Source of the DNA: Porphyridium purpureum
Taxonomy: Eukaryota > Rhodophyta > Bangiophyceae > Porphyridiales > Porphyridiaceae
Direction: 5' to 3'
NCBI GenBank assembly: GCA_008690995.1
Contig: VRMN01000008.1
Coordinates: forward strand, 558,001-622,000
Length of the DNA: 64,000 nt
The notes under the pieces are model-generated. The model was not told the DNA's origin and made no database searches. It saw only the letters and a list, made by a program, of their open reading frames with translations. Both the position numbers and the translations under genes were made by a program. Below, piece after piece: positions 45,701 through 55,161 of this stretch; positions within the stretch are counted from its first letter, which is position 1, and each line of letters starts with the position of its first letter.

Positions 45701-46562
45701 GTGATGCCCACGCAGGTCGCTTCAGCTCATCGTCAGAATCGGTTCCGTTCGACTCGGCCTCTCGGACCCTTCTTCTTCTTCTTCCTGAACTGCTGTCATT
45801 CTCACCGGTACAACAGGCGGCCTTTGCAGGAGACTTGTTCGATGGTGACCTATTTGCGTGGTCTACGGGTTCGATTATTCGATCCTTGGAGCCGTAGCCA
45901 GTCGCACGATTTCTTGTGGCCTTAGCGAGTTCGAGCGGTGAACGCAGCTGGTCCTTTTCGGCCCTTTTCTCCGCACGTGTATGCGACGCAGTCGATTCCA
46001 ACCCACCGACGCGTCGACGTGCACATGCTGGCTCATCAGCAGTTTCTGCATCATCTGGAGCGTGGCTGACAATGGAGCTCCTCTTCGGGACTGGTACGAA
46101 CCAGGGGCGAGGTAGCCGTCTTTGTGAACGTAAACAACTCTTCTGCAAGACACCACCAGAGGGAAAAGGCGCCGCTTTCGGCGACATCGGAACTCGCTCT
46201 TCGGACTGCGTCAAATCCACAGTTTCACGGCTCATCTTCATCGGGTTGCGGCGCTTCTTTGCTGTGCCAGTTGCGACAGCAACCAGCTTGGCCTGCCCTC
46301 TCTCAGACGACGAAGAACTCGTCTGAGTCAGGTCTATTGGCGCCTCGTTAGCGGCACCACTCACCGTGTTTCTGTGCGCGCGAGCACGAGCACGTTTCGG
46401 CTTCCTCCTGATCGATTCTTGAACAAAAGTAACCCCGTCCGATTCCTCCTCGAGCCCGCTCGACTGCACCGCTGCTGCCAGCAAAAACGGAGGCGGTCGC
46501 AACGCGGCCGCGTCCGACTCTGAACTTGACCTGGAAGCTCGCAGTGTGTCTTCGTGCTTCAT
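42744..46562 (-). CDS. Large PWWP-domain nuclear protein with an unidentified helical region
   Basis: A 1272-residue protein. The N-terminal 380 residues are disordered, rich in Ser, Arg, Lys and acidic patches. A helical region with no family I can name covers about 450-850 (KLLEQWVDLTCTARSVR..., SVWTALLGMS, ALWLVFLVVALNQ). After a disordered stretch, a PWWP domain lies at about 1066-1160 (LGSVAWGKVRGFPWWPGVVLPN), then a short helical extension. PWWP domains read methylated histone H3 and DNA, so a chromatin role is likely. The PWWP plus extension (about 115 residues) closely resembles that of the TFIIS fusion 5 kb away. A CANIN/NSE6-like fold is one untested idea for the middle region. The ATG at 46562 is the first in frame. 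Confidence 0.8.
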   Translation of the reverse strand: MKHEDTLRASRSSSESDAAALRPPPFLLAAAVQSSGLEEESDGVTFVQESIRRKPKRARARAHRNTVSGAANEAPIDLTQTSSSSSERGQAKLVAVATGTAKKRRNPMKMSRETVDLTQSEERVPMSPKAAPFPSGGVLQKSCLRSQRRLPRPWFVPVPKRSSIVSHAPDDAETADEPACARRRVGGLESTASHTRAEKRAEKDQLRSPLELAKATRNRATGYGSKDRIIEPVDHANRSPSNKSPAKAACCTGENDSSSGRRRRRVREAESNGTDSDDELKRPAWASQTGRKSRRVSDVVLSTSEPCPEPSQSSSASSSELGSEEERDLLTRIEKRKENGTLTGTDSTSAPADSWMDERVAALGVPSGVVARRRNEMVRRESNVDAFLAERKVKVEKQQQIAELRRQIADSTADQGGTFENILKSIGAGSDQDGLRESRESWEPNDGARHVLLNSQASEQLGEEELDIAKQTLVRKLLEQWVDLTCTARSVRSGMATPWSNICDRPKSVFFMYAEMSLTSNEADCAFWHATRAFHDSDIEQETAAGKYYYLLGLLFSHGQCAPLPSGRKGVVPDRSASYTFDLLKGASGSSKSVWTALLGMSIGVGESAREYLSELLVMDSSVHAEAGGNRAFSERCGIRVGRWMVLSSLRLAYLIAHCPLEDHTVMTDLVQDALWLVFLVVALNQMRTHHALVSGIAHWVATLLLRTLPRWTEHESLLHAVHNLLYPPVHFEEADALVVNGVAMDTISFLLRNVSGAWTIRRNLILELLSLQVHGKRAEHALAQAPRSELLAYLVGCVDIAVGRFTGDPSEYRQMERELDTALTLLIDLSFVGELSPKQRGLLTRLLKALQRVSHCISLDRTEKCIPVKLKLALFMRFSQHNNCTQDTDSDNEHGRETSSDEERDSDKAPSRPKEEETETIPEAINAEVVRGDELARSNDKNAKLVIGKNPSRDSPKSARIALQSRASTQSPFEETTSRIVPTFIEAPVPKLAPSEIESRLEAVLDASSDGKDGAHALEKSSQGEIVERDAAEKGGASRNHSRNSPSHSSNAGTCAPVSRVLDGKVKLGSVAWGKVRGFPWWPGVVLPNVKSRQWIHPKTGRIWLQFFGHDQGAWLQASRNELAEFSLAECAIEGKLPSASHKDYEQIRGAVEDAREWLAEVETTAADHVLDMAKTFFGWYASDFDADGAQDKSAAALEERNGAQDHQNAGESQQKAEDDPLDGNVQPSDAEGKNSKQAESSAQGLALATLRGSTPESGEAKKSFPRCSLS

Positions 46563-46713
46563 GTGTGCCGCCTGAGTCTACATGCGCAAAGTAGACTGCC
46601 GCAACGTCGTCCGGATTGTCTTCAACGTTTTGCACAAGCGCATTGATGGACGCACAGCCGAGCTGCAGCAAACGTGCGCGAGTAAGCGGGGTGGTCTCGT
46701 GAGCACACTCGCC

Positions 46714-47721
46714 ATGCTCACGGAAGTGGTCGCACGGGATGGAACTCGGCTCCACGTGGTGCACTTTGGCCGCGACGATGATGCTGTAGACGATGCGGGA
46801 TTTTTGGAAGGAGCCCCGAAGACGGCGCTGGTTGTGCACGGTTTGGGGGAGCACAGCGGACGGTACGCGCACATAGCGGCGCAGCTACGCACGCGCGGGT
46901 TTGATGTATGGAGTTACGACCATCGCGGACACGGCCGCTCGCAAGGCGCGCGCGGCGTTCTGGCTGAGAGCGAGGACTTGTTGCATGACTGCGCCGCGGT
47001 GATTGACGCCGTGCTGAAGGAGAAGAAGCTCGATGGCAGTGTGATGAGCGCGACCGATGGCGCGACATCACAGCATGTAGAGCAGCAGCAGCAGCAGCAA
47101 CCAGTGCTGCTATTGCTCGGTCACTCCATGGGCGGGGCGGTAGTCGGGCGGTTTGTTGCTGAGCACACATACCCGGTGGACAAGCGCGCCAAGTGGTACC
47201 GGCCAGTTACGTACTGCGTGTTGTCCAGCCCAGCGCTCGCTGCAGATCTTTCGCGTTACCAGAGGTTCATGAACGTGACAGTAGCCAGACTCGCCAAGGA
47301 TGTGACTGTGAGCAACGGGCTGGAGGCCGCGTGGCTATCGAACGATCCCAAGGTCGTGCAGGCCTTTCTCGACGACCCTCTCAACCACAATCGCATTTCT
47401 GGGCGCTTAGCTAACTTCATTTTCAAGGCCGGCGACGAGACGATTGAAGCCGCACCAACATGGAATGTGCCCACGCTTGTGATGTACTCGGTCCACGACA
47501 AATGCGTCGCGCCGCGCGGCAGTGCGGCGTTCGTCACCGCAGCGCCCCAGGTCGTGGTTACGGGACGCCCGTTTGAGGAGATGGGCCACGAACTTTTCAA
47601 TGAACCGGAGAAGGCAGGTGTGTTCGCATGCATGCTGGATTGGATATCTGCGCAATTTGTTCAGGTCGGGAAGGTTGCCATCGAAACGACAGCTGACGCG
47701 CTCGCCAAAGTTGCAGTTTAA
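46714..47721 (+). CDS. Monoglyceride lipase-like alpha/beta hydrolase
   Basis: A 335-residue serine hydrolase of the monoacylglycerol lipase/lysophospholipase group, which releases fatty acids from monoglycerides or lysolipids. It shows RDGTRLHVVHFG at the N-terminus, the oxyanion-side VVHGLGEHSGRYAHIA, YDHRGHGRSQGARG and the nucleophile elbow GHSMGG. A late Asp lies in MYSVHDKCVAP, and a catalytic His in EMGHELFNEPEK. A poly-Gln run (VEQQQQQQ) sits just before the elbow. The frame opens at 46582, only 19 bp from the divergent PWWP start; ATG 46714 fits the family N-terminus and leaves a 151-bp promoter. No signal peptide is seen. The exact lipid substrate is inferred. Confidence 0.85.
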   Translation: MLTEVVARDGTRLHVVHFGRDDDAVDDAGFLEGAPKTALVVHGLGEHSGRYAHIAAQLRTRGFDVWSYDHRGHGRSQGARGVLAESEDLLHDCAAVIDAVLKEKKLDGSVMSATDGATSQHVEQQQQQQPVLLLLGHSMGGAVVGRFVAEHTYPVDKRAKWYRPVTYCVLSSPALAADLSRYQRFMNVTVARLAKDVTVSNGLEAAWLSNDPKVVQAFLDDPLNHNRISGRLANFIFKAGDETIEAAPTWNVPTLVMYSVHDKCVAPRGSAAFVTAAPQVVVTGRPFEEMGHELFNEPEKAGVFACMLDWISAQFVQVGKVAIETTADALAKVAV

Positions 47722-47830
47722 TCCATCAGCTCGGGGTGTCCGATTATTATGAAAATTATAAACGTGTCGGGAACCAACCAGGGCACGCAAACGATCCAAT
47801 GTTGCATTTTTCGTCACAACGTTACTCAAA

Positions 47831-50368
47831 CTAATCCTTCCACTTGTGGCCGCAGGGCTGGCACGTGAAGAACGAAGTCATGGGTTCATCCGCCGAACGC
47901 GTCTGCATTTGGTAATACGAAACTTCGCGCTTCTTGCATTTAGGACATGGAAATTCGTCCGTTGAGGCAGTCACGGTCGCGCCGCCTTGCGCGTCCTTGA
48001 TGAGCTTTTCCTGGGCAATCTCAGCCTCTTTTTTCTGCTCAGCCGTTTTCAGCTCGTCTGAAGACATGCTGATAAGCCTTTCGCACGTGATCTCCCCCGA
48101 CGCCAGTGCGGTCCGTAAAGGCACATTGCGAGCCAGGTTCGCCCGCAAGGAGATCTGCTTTTCCTTCTGATCCTCCTTATCTTGAATTTTCGTTCGAATC
48201 AGATTCAATAACTCCTGCACGATTTTGTGAGCCACGGCTGGGTCCGGCCGTTCATATGAATGTGACGCTTCACTATCCTCAAAGCCCAGCAAAATCTTCA
48301 TGAAGACCTTTTTTGCCTTATCGTCTCCCAAATTGATGCCAGCATCTGCAAGTGTGGTCTCAAAATCCGAGTGCCTTGACACTTCTCGTTTGCCTCCCGC
48401 GTCTGCAGTCAAAGGAGAGCCTTGTGAAACTGGCTCTGATTTCTTTTCCTTTGCGGGCGTGGAACTCTTCTTCCCCAGCTCGACAACAGCCTTTACCTTA
48501 TCTGGTTTGCTCGTCACCCTGGCCTCCCCTGCTTCTTTCTCGTTCTTGGTCGCTGACTTTGCCTCCTCAGCAGCCGAGGCCACAGATGCATTTGGAGTGG
48601 CCGCGTCGACTTTCGAATCCGATTCTTTGGTCACTTCTGCTTCTCGCTTTGGTCGCGGCGTTTCTGCGTGTTGCTGTCCTTCCGAGTCTGATCCTACTGG
48701 CGATCGCTTCAAGTCTGTTGCGTCAGCTCCTTTTGTTTCCGCCGCGATTACTTTCTTCCATGACCCGAGCAAGCCCTTCAAAAGAGCATATGAAGGGGCT
48801 TCAGCATCTTTCAGATGACCTTGCAAATCCTTCATGCGCTTAACCACTTTGGATTCGCGCAGGACGGCTGTCGAAACACTCTTCTTGTAGAGCTCCTGCA
48901 GCGTGTCTGCGATCACAGTCTCCTCGTCGTAAGCGGCCCGCGAGAACTTGTCAAACAGCCTTCGCTGCTTCTGCATGCTTTCCAACTCGACTTTGGCACG
49001 CTTCGCTTTCTCGCGCTTTTCAACGAACGATTCTGTCGCGGAGTGAAGTGTCGTGACCAACGCGCGAATTTGTTCGGCCGAAAACATTTCAGTGTCGTCT
49101 GCAGCTTCCTCGGGCGTTTCAAACACACGCCCGTCACTCGGGTCCACTATACTACCCTCAGCTGACTTTTGGGAGTTCAACTGCTTCTCCAGCATCTTGG
49201 TCCTCTCTTTCGCCTTGCGCAGCTCCTCCTTTGTTTTACGCAGTTCCTCGTTCAGCGCCAACATTTCCCGCGCAGTTGACGACGATGCGCCAGCGGTGAC
49301 CGCCGCCGCGACACGCGCACGTTTGGAAGGTTTCGGCATGAATTCGTTTTCCAAGTCCGACGGCTCGATTTCCTCTTCGTCCGCTTCGAGCTCGTCCACG
49401 AGCCGTTTGGCAGATTTTTTCGCTTGTGAAGGCGGGGACACGGTCGGACTGCTCTTCTTCTTGGCCTTCTTTGCAGAGGCCGACTTGCCGAGGGCTGCTG
49501 TGTCCTTGCTCACAGCGGGGTCGGCCTCCTCGGCCTCTTCCCTATCCTCATCGTCGTCCTCTGGCTGCTGCCACTCCGACGGGTCCAATCCAAAATACTC
49601 GTACGACGGGAAAAACTTCTTTGCAAACTCAACCACGCCATCCGTTTCATGTGATTTTAACTCGGTAAGCCACTGCTTTGCGTCGTCGGCAGCGCCACAG
49701 CAACGCTCGTACTCTTTGTGAGCCCGTGCTGGTACCATGCGTTCGATCGCGCTCTCCTCCGCATTGAACACAGACAGCTCATTGGGAGAATTTTTCAGCC
49801 ACGAGCCTTGATCTTCGCCGAAAAACATGACCCAAACCTTCTCTGTCTTGGGATGTTTCCACTCTTTGCTCTTGTTATTCGGAAGAACTGCAGCCGGCCA
49901 CCACGGGTATCCACGGACTTTGCCCCAGACCACGCTCCCCAGCTTTGGATCTTCATCACCAAATTCGTCCGCCAGCGCACGCTTCGGAACTTTTGGCGAC
50001 TTGTTTGACACTTTCCGGTTCATCTTGATAGCCGTGGACGGCGTGTCCCCTGACATGCTTGGCTTGGCCGAGTCCACCTCCATTTCGGGGCTACCCGTAC
50101 CTGCGTTGTCCACCGATGCATGTGCCTCGGCTTCCAAGCTCCCTGCCGCCGCGCCTGGATCGTCGACGTCCTTCATTTCCACATCGACGCTTTCATGCCC
50201 GCCTGCCGGTTTTGCCTGCGCCAGGTCCTTATCCGCTACTTGACCCTGAGCGTCCACTCCTTCATCACTCTTTCCGGTCTCCACCGCAGCCAAAGGCTTC
50301 GATTCTTCAGCAGCGTTCGGCACGGCGTCACCCACAGGCACCTCTTTGGCATCTTGGCTTGCATCCAT
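47831..50368 (-). CDS. PWWP-TFIIS fusion: transcription elongation factor with a chromatin-reader domain
   Basis: An 845-residue nuclear protein. A PWWP domain lies at about 140-230 (LGSVVWGKVRGYPWWPAAVLPN). Disordered Lys/Glu-rich linkers and a coiled coil (about 370-430) follow. Next comes the TFIIS central domain, which binds RNA polymerase II, at about 693-795 (ASGEITCERLISMSSDELKTAEQKKEAEIAQEKLIKDAQ). Last is the TFIIS zinc ribbon at about 806-845 (CPKCKKREVSYYQMQTRSADEPMT...CQPCGHKWKD). The ribbon keeps the Asp-Glu pair that stimulates RNA cleavage by stalled polymerase. ATG 50368 is preferred over upstream in-frame starts because a TATA-like CTATATAG lies 80 bp upstream and the extension is Arg-rich leader. 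Tethering elongation factor activity to methylated chromatin is inferred. Confidence 0.88.
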   Translation of the reverse strand: MDASQDAKEVPVGDAVPNAAEESKPLAAVETGKSDEGVDAQGQVADKDLAQAKPAGGHESVDVEMKDVDDPGAAAGSLEAEAHASVDNAGTGSPEMEVDSAKPSMSGDTPSTAIKMNRKVSNKSPKVPKRALADEFGDEDPKLGSVVWGKVRGYPWWPAAVLPNNKSKEWKHPKTEKVWVMFFGEDQGSWLKNSPNELSVFNAEESAIERMVPARAHKEYERCCGAADDAKQWLTELKSHETDGVVEFAKKFFPSYEYFGLDPSEWQQPEDDDEDREEAEEADPAVSKDTAALGKSASAKKAKKKSSPTVSPPSQAKKSAKRLVDELEADEEEIEPSDLENEFMPKPSKRARVAAAVTAGASSSTAREMLALNEELRKTKEELRKAKERTKMLEKQLNSQKSAEGSIVDPSDGRVFETPEEAADDTEMFSAEQIRALVTTLHSATESFVEKREKAKRAKVELESMQKQRRLFDKFSRAAYDEETVIADTLQELYKKSVSTAVLRESKVVKRMKDLQGHLKDAEAPSYALLKGLLGSWKKVIAAETKGADATDLKRSPVGSDSEGQQHAETPRPKREAEVTKESDSKVDAATPNASVASAAEEAKSATKNEKEAGEARVTSKPDKVKAVVELGKKSSTPAKEKKSEPVSQGSPLTADAGGKREVSRHSDFETTLADAGINLGDDKAKKVFMKILLGFEDSEASHSYERPDPAVAHKIVQELLNLIRTKIQDKEDQKEKQISLRANLARNVPLRTALASGEITCERLISMSSDELKTAEQKKEAEIAQEKLIKDAQGGATVTASTDEFPCPKCKKREVSYYQMQTRSADEPMTSFFTCQPCGHKWKD

Positions 50369-50447
50369 CACGGCCAACACCGAGAACGCTTCCGAATCCA
50401 AACCGTGTGCGTAAGCGAGCTTGCTTGCGGGTGCTATGCGTGCGTGT

Positions 50448-50455
50448 CTATATAG
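50448..50455 (-). promoter_or_regulatory. TATA-like box (CTATATAG) upstream of the PWWP-TFIIS gene
   Basis: This palindromic TATA element in GC-rich flanks lies 80 bp upstream of the ATG at 50368. It supports that start over the longer in-frame alternatives. Confidence 0.45.
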
Positions 50456-52790
50456 ACGTGTGTGTTGCAACGTGAGTGCGTCGGTCCACCGCCTCTCCAC
50501 CCGCGACCGATCAATCGTTTGGTCTCCTCTCTCTCTCTTTCTCTCTCGCTCTTCCCTGCCGCGGCCCTCTTCTTGTGCGCGCGCGTTTTCCAGCCGGTCG
50601 GTGTTCTCTTTTAATAGATAAATAACGTTATTCATTGAAATTCTTCCATGCGACACGCGCGGCGCACGACTGCGGCAACCAGGACACGGGTTGCGCGGTC
50701 GTGTCCGCCGTGTGCGTGGCTGGACGACCGTGTCAGGGAATTTTGTGCGTCTGAACGCGGCAGTCTGTCCATCACGCTGTTTTGCCTCGATACTGCTTCT
50801 GGCTCGGGTTCGGGATTCAATTCGCGAGTCGCCCTGCGATCACATCCGCGGAGAAGCTGCGCCAGAGCGAGACCGTCCGGTCACATGTTATCTGATGCAT
50901 GCGATCTTGGATATTTTGCCAACTGAGAATGACGGATGGATCTCGAATAGCGGGGCCGAGGCCTTTTGCGGGACGATCAGGACCACGTCTCTTCGCGGCA
51001 CAAGGCAACAGTGTTAATGTGTCACTTTTTCCAGCCCTTGCCTTGAAAGTAGCGTGTCCACAGAAGCACCTCTTGTCTCAGTTTCGCCGATTTCCATGCC
51101 TCGATGAGGCTTTCCACGCCGTTCTAACCTACTTTGTGATTCTTTCCAAAGCGGTTCTCGGTCTTCGCACCACATTCCGAGTTGATGGATAGGTTAATCA
51201 TATGACAGATACATGGACACAAATGCGACGGATTTCTCGCCGCAGCCTTGAACTTTGGCACATTGACTTCACCCCGCGGGTCGCATGAAGCGATCTCACG
51301 CAATCAAGGTGCCGTCAGCCTAGCACCTGGACTGGATGCGTACGAGGAGACATACGTACGCACGATAAGTATGGTCAAAGCCCGCGGCGCTGACCGAGCC
51401 AACCCACCATCCTTTGCTCTCCGTCTCTGTGTATTTCTTTGTCTCTCCGCAGCGCACTCACACCACACGGTGATCAATTGCGCGCGGCGCTGCGGGCGTT
51501 TTCCAAGCCCGGCATTCTCACGCACGCACTCGCTCTACACGCTCACGCGCACGCGCAAGCTAACAAGTCCTACCGCATCCCGCCGCCACTGCCGGCGCAT
51601 AACAACTTTCAGTTGTTTCCCCTCGCAACTCGCGCTCGCACTCTCCACACACCAGGGAGCGCCCGCCAGCGAAGTGTACTTCCAGTACAGTGGTCACGTG
51701 GAGGTACAGGCGATATTTTATCCATTGCAAAGCAATGCCACATTCCACCTGTCCTTGCTGCTTCCAGCGCGGCATGTGGAACACGCCGCTGTACCATATC
51801 CCATCGCACCGGTACACCCCCCCTACTTGCACTGACCCAAACAACAAGCACCAAGTAACAAATCGCAAACACGCGCAGTTGTGGTAGCAAGCCAGCCAGC
51901 CAGCCAGCCAGTAAGCCAGGTGTGTGTGTGCTTTGTGTCGTCATCATGATGACGATCGAGCCGCCACACACACACACACACGCGCAAGGAACAAACACGT
52001 ATGCAAACGTGCGCTTTTTATGGGGCACGCACGCCACGCAGCGTTGTTGTTGTTGTTGTTGTTGTTATGGGGCAAAGGGGCCACGAACAAACAAACAGGG
52101 TCCTTGTTGGTCCGTATCCAACACATCATCGTCGACACGTACTAAACGCAATCACAAACGCACATACGAAGCCTCAGACGCATCGAGTACGCAAGTCGTC
52201 ACGACACCCATGCACACGAAAAGATATGATTCTATAGTTTTGTGATGGGACGTGTGGGTGAGGTGTGGGATTAGAGGACGAAGAAGAAGCCGGGGAAAGC
52301 TCCAGCCAAGGGTGGGTGTTCTGTCTTGTTTGGTTTGGTTACAAGTGTATTGAGCGTTTTGATCGCTTTGGTGTCTGATTAGATAGATCGCCACGATTGC
52401 CTTTGCACTTGGAAGAAGATTAGACAAGAAGGGTGGGGAGGAGGAGAAAATTCAATATAGCGAGTGTATACTCGGACATACATACACACAGACACGACAA
52501 GAGGCGGTCCAGGCGGAAGAAAGCGAGAAAAAGTTGGAAGAGCCAAAAAAGGAACGCGGCTGAAAGAGAGAAAGGAGGGAGAGGAAGATATACAGCGAGG
52601 CGGGAGTGGGGCGGGGAAGGAGGGAGGGGAAGGAGTGGTGAGTGGGAAAGGTGTGGTGAGGAAGACGAAAGGTGGAGTAAGTGTGAGTAAGTGTGAGTGA
52701 GTGAGAGTGAGAGGGAGAGTGTGGTGAGAGTGGACGGGGGGAGTCGGGGTTTGAGGAGAGTGTGGGGCGATTGGCCGGAGGGCGGGAGAG
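50456..52790. other. Divergent intergenic region between PWWP-TFIIS and the A20/AN1 gene
   Basis: 2.3 kb without a supported gene. It contains a pyrimidine run (50523-50560; the GA leader of PWWP-TFIIS), GTACAGTG (51685-51692), a CAGC tetramer run (about 51890-51912), short CA and GTT microsatellites (about 51964-51980 and 52043-52066) and a long purine-rich leader before the A20/AN1 gene (about 52500-52735). The frames in it look random. A non-coding RNA is possible but not visible. Confidence 0.4.
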
Positions 52791-53591
52791 ATGATGGACG
52801 AGAAGGCAGACTCGGGCTCGGTGCAAAAGGCGGTGCCGGTGCTGTGCGCGCAGGGGTGCGGGTTCTACGGCAGCTCGACGACGCTCAACATGTGCAGCAA
52901 GTGCTTCCGCGACACGCAAAAGGTGAATCAGCAGGTCGCAGAGGCGCCGTCGCCGGGCGCGGCAGGCGCGGCCAAGGAGCTCGAGTCGTCCGTGGCGGCC
53001 GCGATGAGCATTGTGCAGAACGCCGCGGCAGAGGCAGAGAACGCGGCGGCCGCCGCCGCGGGAGCGGCGTCGGCGGCAAACGTGGGCTCCCCAGCCCCGA
53101 CCGCGCCTTCGAGCGCCGCGTTTGGCGCGCCGATGGTGCCGAGGTTGGAGAGCGTCGTGCTGTCGACCCTCAATACGCCGCTCAAGCCGCGCGGAGAATC
53201 GCTGGCGGAACCGAGCGCACCGCAAACACCAATGGCCAACCTGGCGGCCTCCGTGTCATCACAGGCCGCGGGCATTAGCTTATCGGCACCGTCAGAAGAC
53301 GACTTGGTTGCGGCGGCCGCCGCAGACAGCGGAGAGACGGTCGCCGTGGCGCCCACCACAGCGGTACCGGGCTCTCCCAAGCGAAAAATCCAGAAGAACA
53401 CCGGCCGGTGCTGGGAATGTCGGAAGAAGGTGGGGCTGCTTGGTTTCAAGTGCCGATGCGACTACACGTATTGTGGAGAGCACCGGTATACAGACAAGCA
53501 CGCGTGTGACTTTGACTACAAGACGCTGGCCAAGCAGAACTTGGAAAAGGCAAACCCGCAGGTGGTTGCCTCCAAGCTCGAGAAAATCTAA
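52791..53591 (+). CDS. A20/AN1 zinc-finger (stress-associated) protein
   Basis: A 266-residue protein with the two-finger layout of plant SAP and animal ZFAND5/6 proteins. The A20 finger is at about 18-43 (LCAQGCGFYGSSTTLNMCSKCF). The AN1 finger is at about 203-243 (CWECRKKVGLLGFKCRCDYTYCGEHRYTDKHACDFD), with all Cys/His ligands present. The 150-residue linker is Ala/Ser-rich and probably disordered. These proteins bind ubiquitin and act in stress responses and protein turnover in the cytosol. ATG 52791 follows a long GA-rich leader; a second ATG is the next codon. It is convergent with the proteasome gene RPN8; a functional link is only suggestive. Confidence 0.92.
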   Translation: MMDEKADSGSVQKAVPVLCAQGCGFYGSSTTLNMCSKCFRDTQKVNQQVAEAPSPGAAGAAKELESSVAAAMSIVQNAAAEAENAAAAAAGAASAANVGSPAPTAPSSAAFGAPMVPRLESVVLSTLNTPLKPRGESLAEPSAPQTPMANLAASVSSQAAGISLSAPSEDDLVAAAAADSGETVAVAPTTAVPGSPKRKIQKNTGRCWECRKKVGLLGFKCRCDYTYCGEHRYTDKHACDFDYKTLAKQNLEKANPQVVASKLEKI

Positions 53592-54210
53592 GGTGAGCTC
53601 CGGGTGTACAATCTCGTGCCTCCCTTTGCTTGGCGCCGTGGACGCAGATCCACGGACTGCTGCTTGCTCTACGCCGCGAAAATTCAACAAGACATTCCGT
53701 CGCCAGAGCAGCCTTTTCCGGGGGGATTGGCGCGGCGACCCAGGTTTTTGGTCGCTTGACTTTCCTGGCCAGGCAGCCATCATTTTGTGGTTGAGTGTCT
53801 GTCTGCGTCAAGTCTGTTCGCACGTCTTGTGGTCTAAGAGGGGGAGTCACCGTAAAGGTTGCTGTGTATAAAGTGGCCTGGACCGGCCTTTGTGTGTGAC
53901 TATGGTATCATTTCTCTCTTCTAGACAACATGGGCATCGCCTGTCGATGCCCTCTGCTTTACCTTGATCTGTTTTTCCAAATGAACATTCGCATCCTCTT
54001 CCTTCCACAGCCAGACCTGCGGCTTTCCTTCAGTGTGGCGTCTCGCCACACCCCGGGCGCCCGCTCATCAACATGGCCAAAGAAGGGCCTCTTTAGCTTT
54101 TTGATTCGATCAAAACGTTTCATGTGTCTTTATTTTTCTTTCTCCTTGTCCTCTCTGCTCCTCCCCACGCACCGGCCGGAACACCTGGCACGATCTGCTC
54201 GGCGGCAAGC
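53592..54210. other. Convergent 3' region between the A20/AN1 gene and RPN8
   Basis: 619 bp, presumably two 3' UTRs. No gene, repeat or RNA is recognised. Confidence 0.4.
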
Positions 54211-55161
54211 TCACGAGGACGGCGATGGAGCTGTGGCGGAGCTGCTTGATGCTGCTTCTGGGACCTGGTCCATGCCTTTGAGCAGAATCTTGTTATCAAT
54301 CAAGTTATGCATGGCAATGATGCTTCTAATCATGGATGATACGTACAGCACAAGCATCATATCGTTGGTCTTCACGGCAAAGCTGTTGACCAAACTCTCC
54401 ACATTGAAGGCCGGCAGAAGATTGAAGATGTCTTGCATATTGTACATGATATCTTGGTTGAGCGGCAGCTTACCCTGGCTCACTTGCACAAGGTAGGACT
54501 GCAGTTCGTGCAGCCGGCTCAGTAAACTGCGCATCGCGGCGAGCTTGCCGGCGAGTTCGCCTGTGAGCGTACTCACGCTCGAGTCCTGGATGTCTCGCAA
54601 AAGATGGCCGACTCCGACTTCCTCCGCCTCGACGGCCTCGATTTCGCTCGGCAAATGCGCAAAGATCTTGCGCACACTGCTATCCTCCTGCGACTGCTCA
54701 ACCGAGACATACGCCTCCGTGGGAAGTCCAAGATCCTTAGGCTTGACGTCGATAATGACAAGCACCGGGTCGTGGTGGTAGCTGCGCATGAGTTCGTGAA
54801 TCTCGTGGTCGCCTTGCCGTACCTTGGGGCCGGTGCTGTACCAACCGACAATCGTTTCCTTGGTGTTGACCTTGCGGAACATGGCCATCATGGCCTCGAG
54901 GTAAGTGTGATCCAAGAACCATACATCAGGCGCGCGCTCGTCTTCCTCAAACGGCAGGGCAAACGAGTTGGTACAAGAAACCTTACCGCGCGCCGTGTGG
55001 CCCAGCAAGACACCCACCGCGCGCTTCTTCGTGTCCTTGCACACACGATTATAATGATCTACGACACCCAGCAGCACGATCGGATGCACGGCCACCGAAT
55101 TCGGGACACCCGTTTTACCGGCGCCCATCCCACCCGCCGGCGCTCCACTCGCTTGCTCCAT
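54211..55161 (-). CDS. RPN8: 26S proteasome lid subunit RPN8 (PSMD7)
   Basis: A 316-residue MPN-domain protein of the 19S lid, the partner of the deubiquitinase RPN11. Conserved stretches are VAVHPIVLLGVVDHYNR, VGVLLGH, NSFALPFEEDE, VWFLDHTYLEAM, IVGWYSTGPK and VLVIIDVKPKDLGLPTEAY. The diagnostic region EVGVGHLLRDIQDSSVSTL follows, then the C-terminal helices (KLPLNQDIMYNMQDIFNLLP). The JAMM metal ligands are missing, as expected for the non-catalytic RPN8. The frame runs on to 55425, but that 88-residue extension is Cys/Gly-rich leader. ATG 55161 gives nearly the human length (324). Confidence 0.94.
   Translation of the reverse strand: MEQASGAPAGGMGAGKTGVPNSVAVHPIVLLGVVDHYNRVCKDTKKRAVGVLLGHTARGKVSCTNSFALPFEEDERAPDVWFLDHTYLEAMMAMFRKVNTKETIVGWYSTGPKVRQGDHEIHELMRSYHHDPVLVIIDVKPKDLGLPTEAYVSVEQSQEDSSVRKIFAHLPSEIEAVEAEEVGVGHLLRDIQDSSVSTLTGELAGKLAAMRSLLSRLHELQSYLVQVSQGKLPLNQDIMYNMQDIFNLLPAFNVESLVNSFAVKTNDMMLVLYVSSMIRSIIAMHNLIDNKILLKGMDQVPEAASSSSATAPSPSS

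Noticed and set aside
50369-50635. In-frame extension of PWWP-TFIIS up to ATG 50635
   Set aside because: It covers a TATA-like box and the GA-rich leader and translates to low-complexity Arg/Glu.
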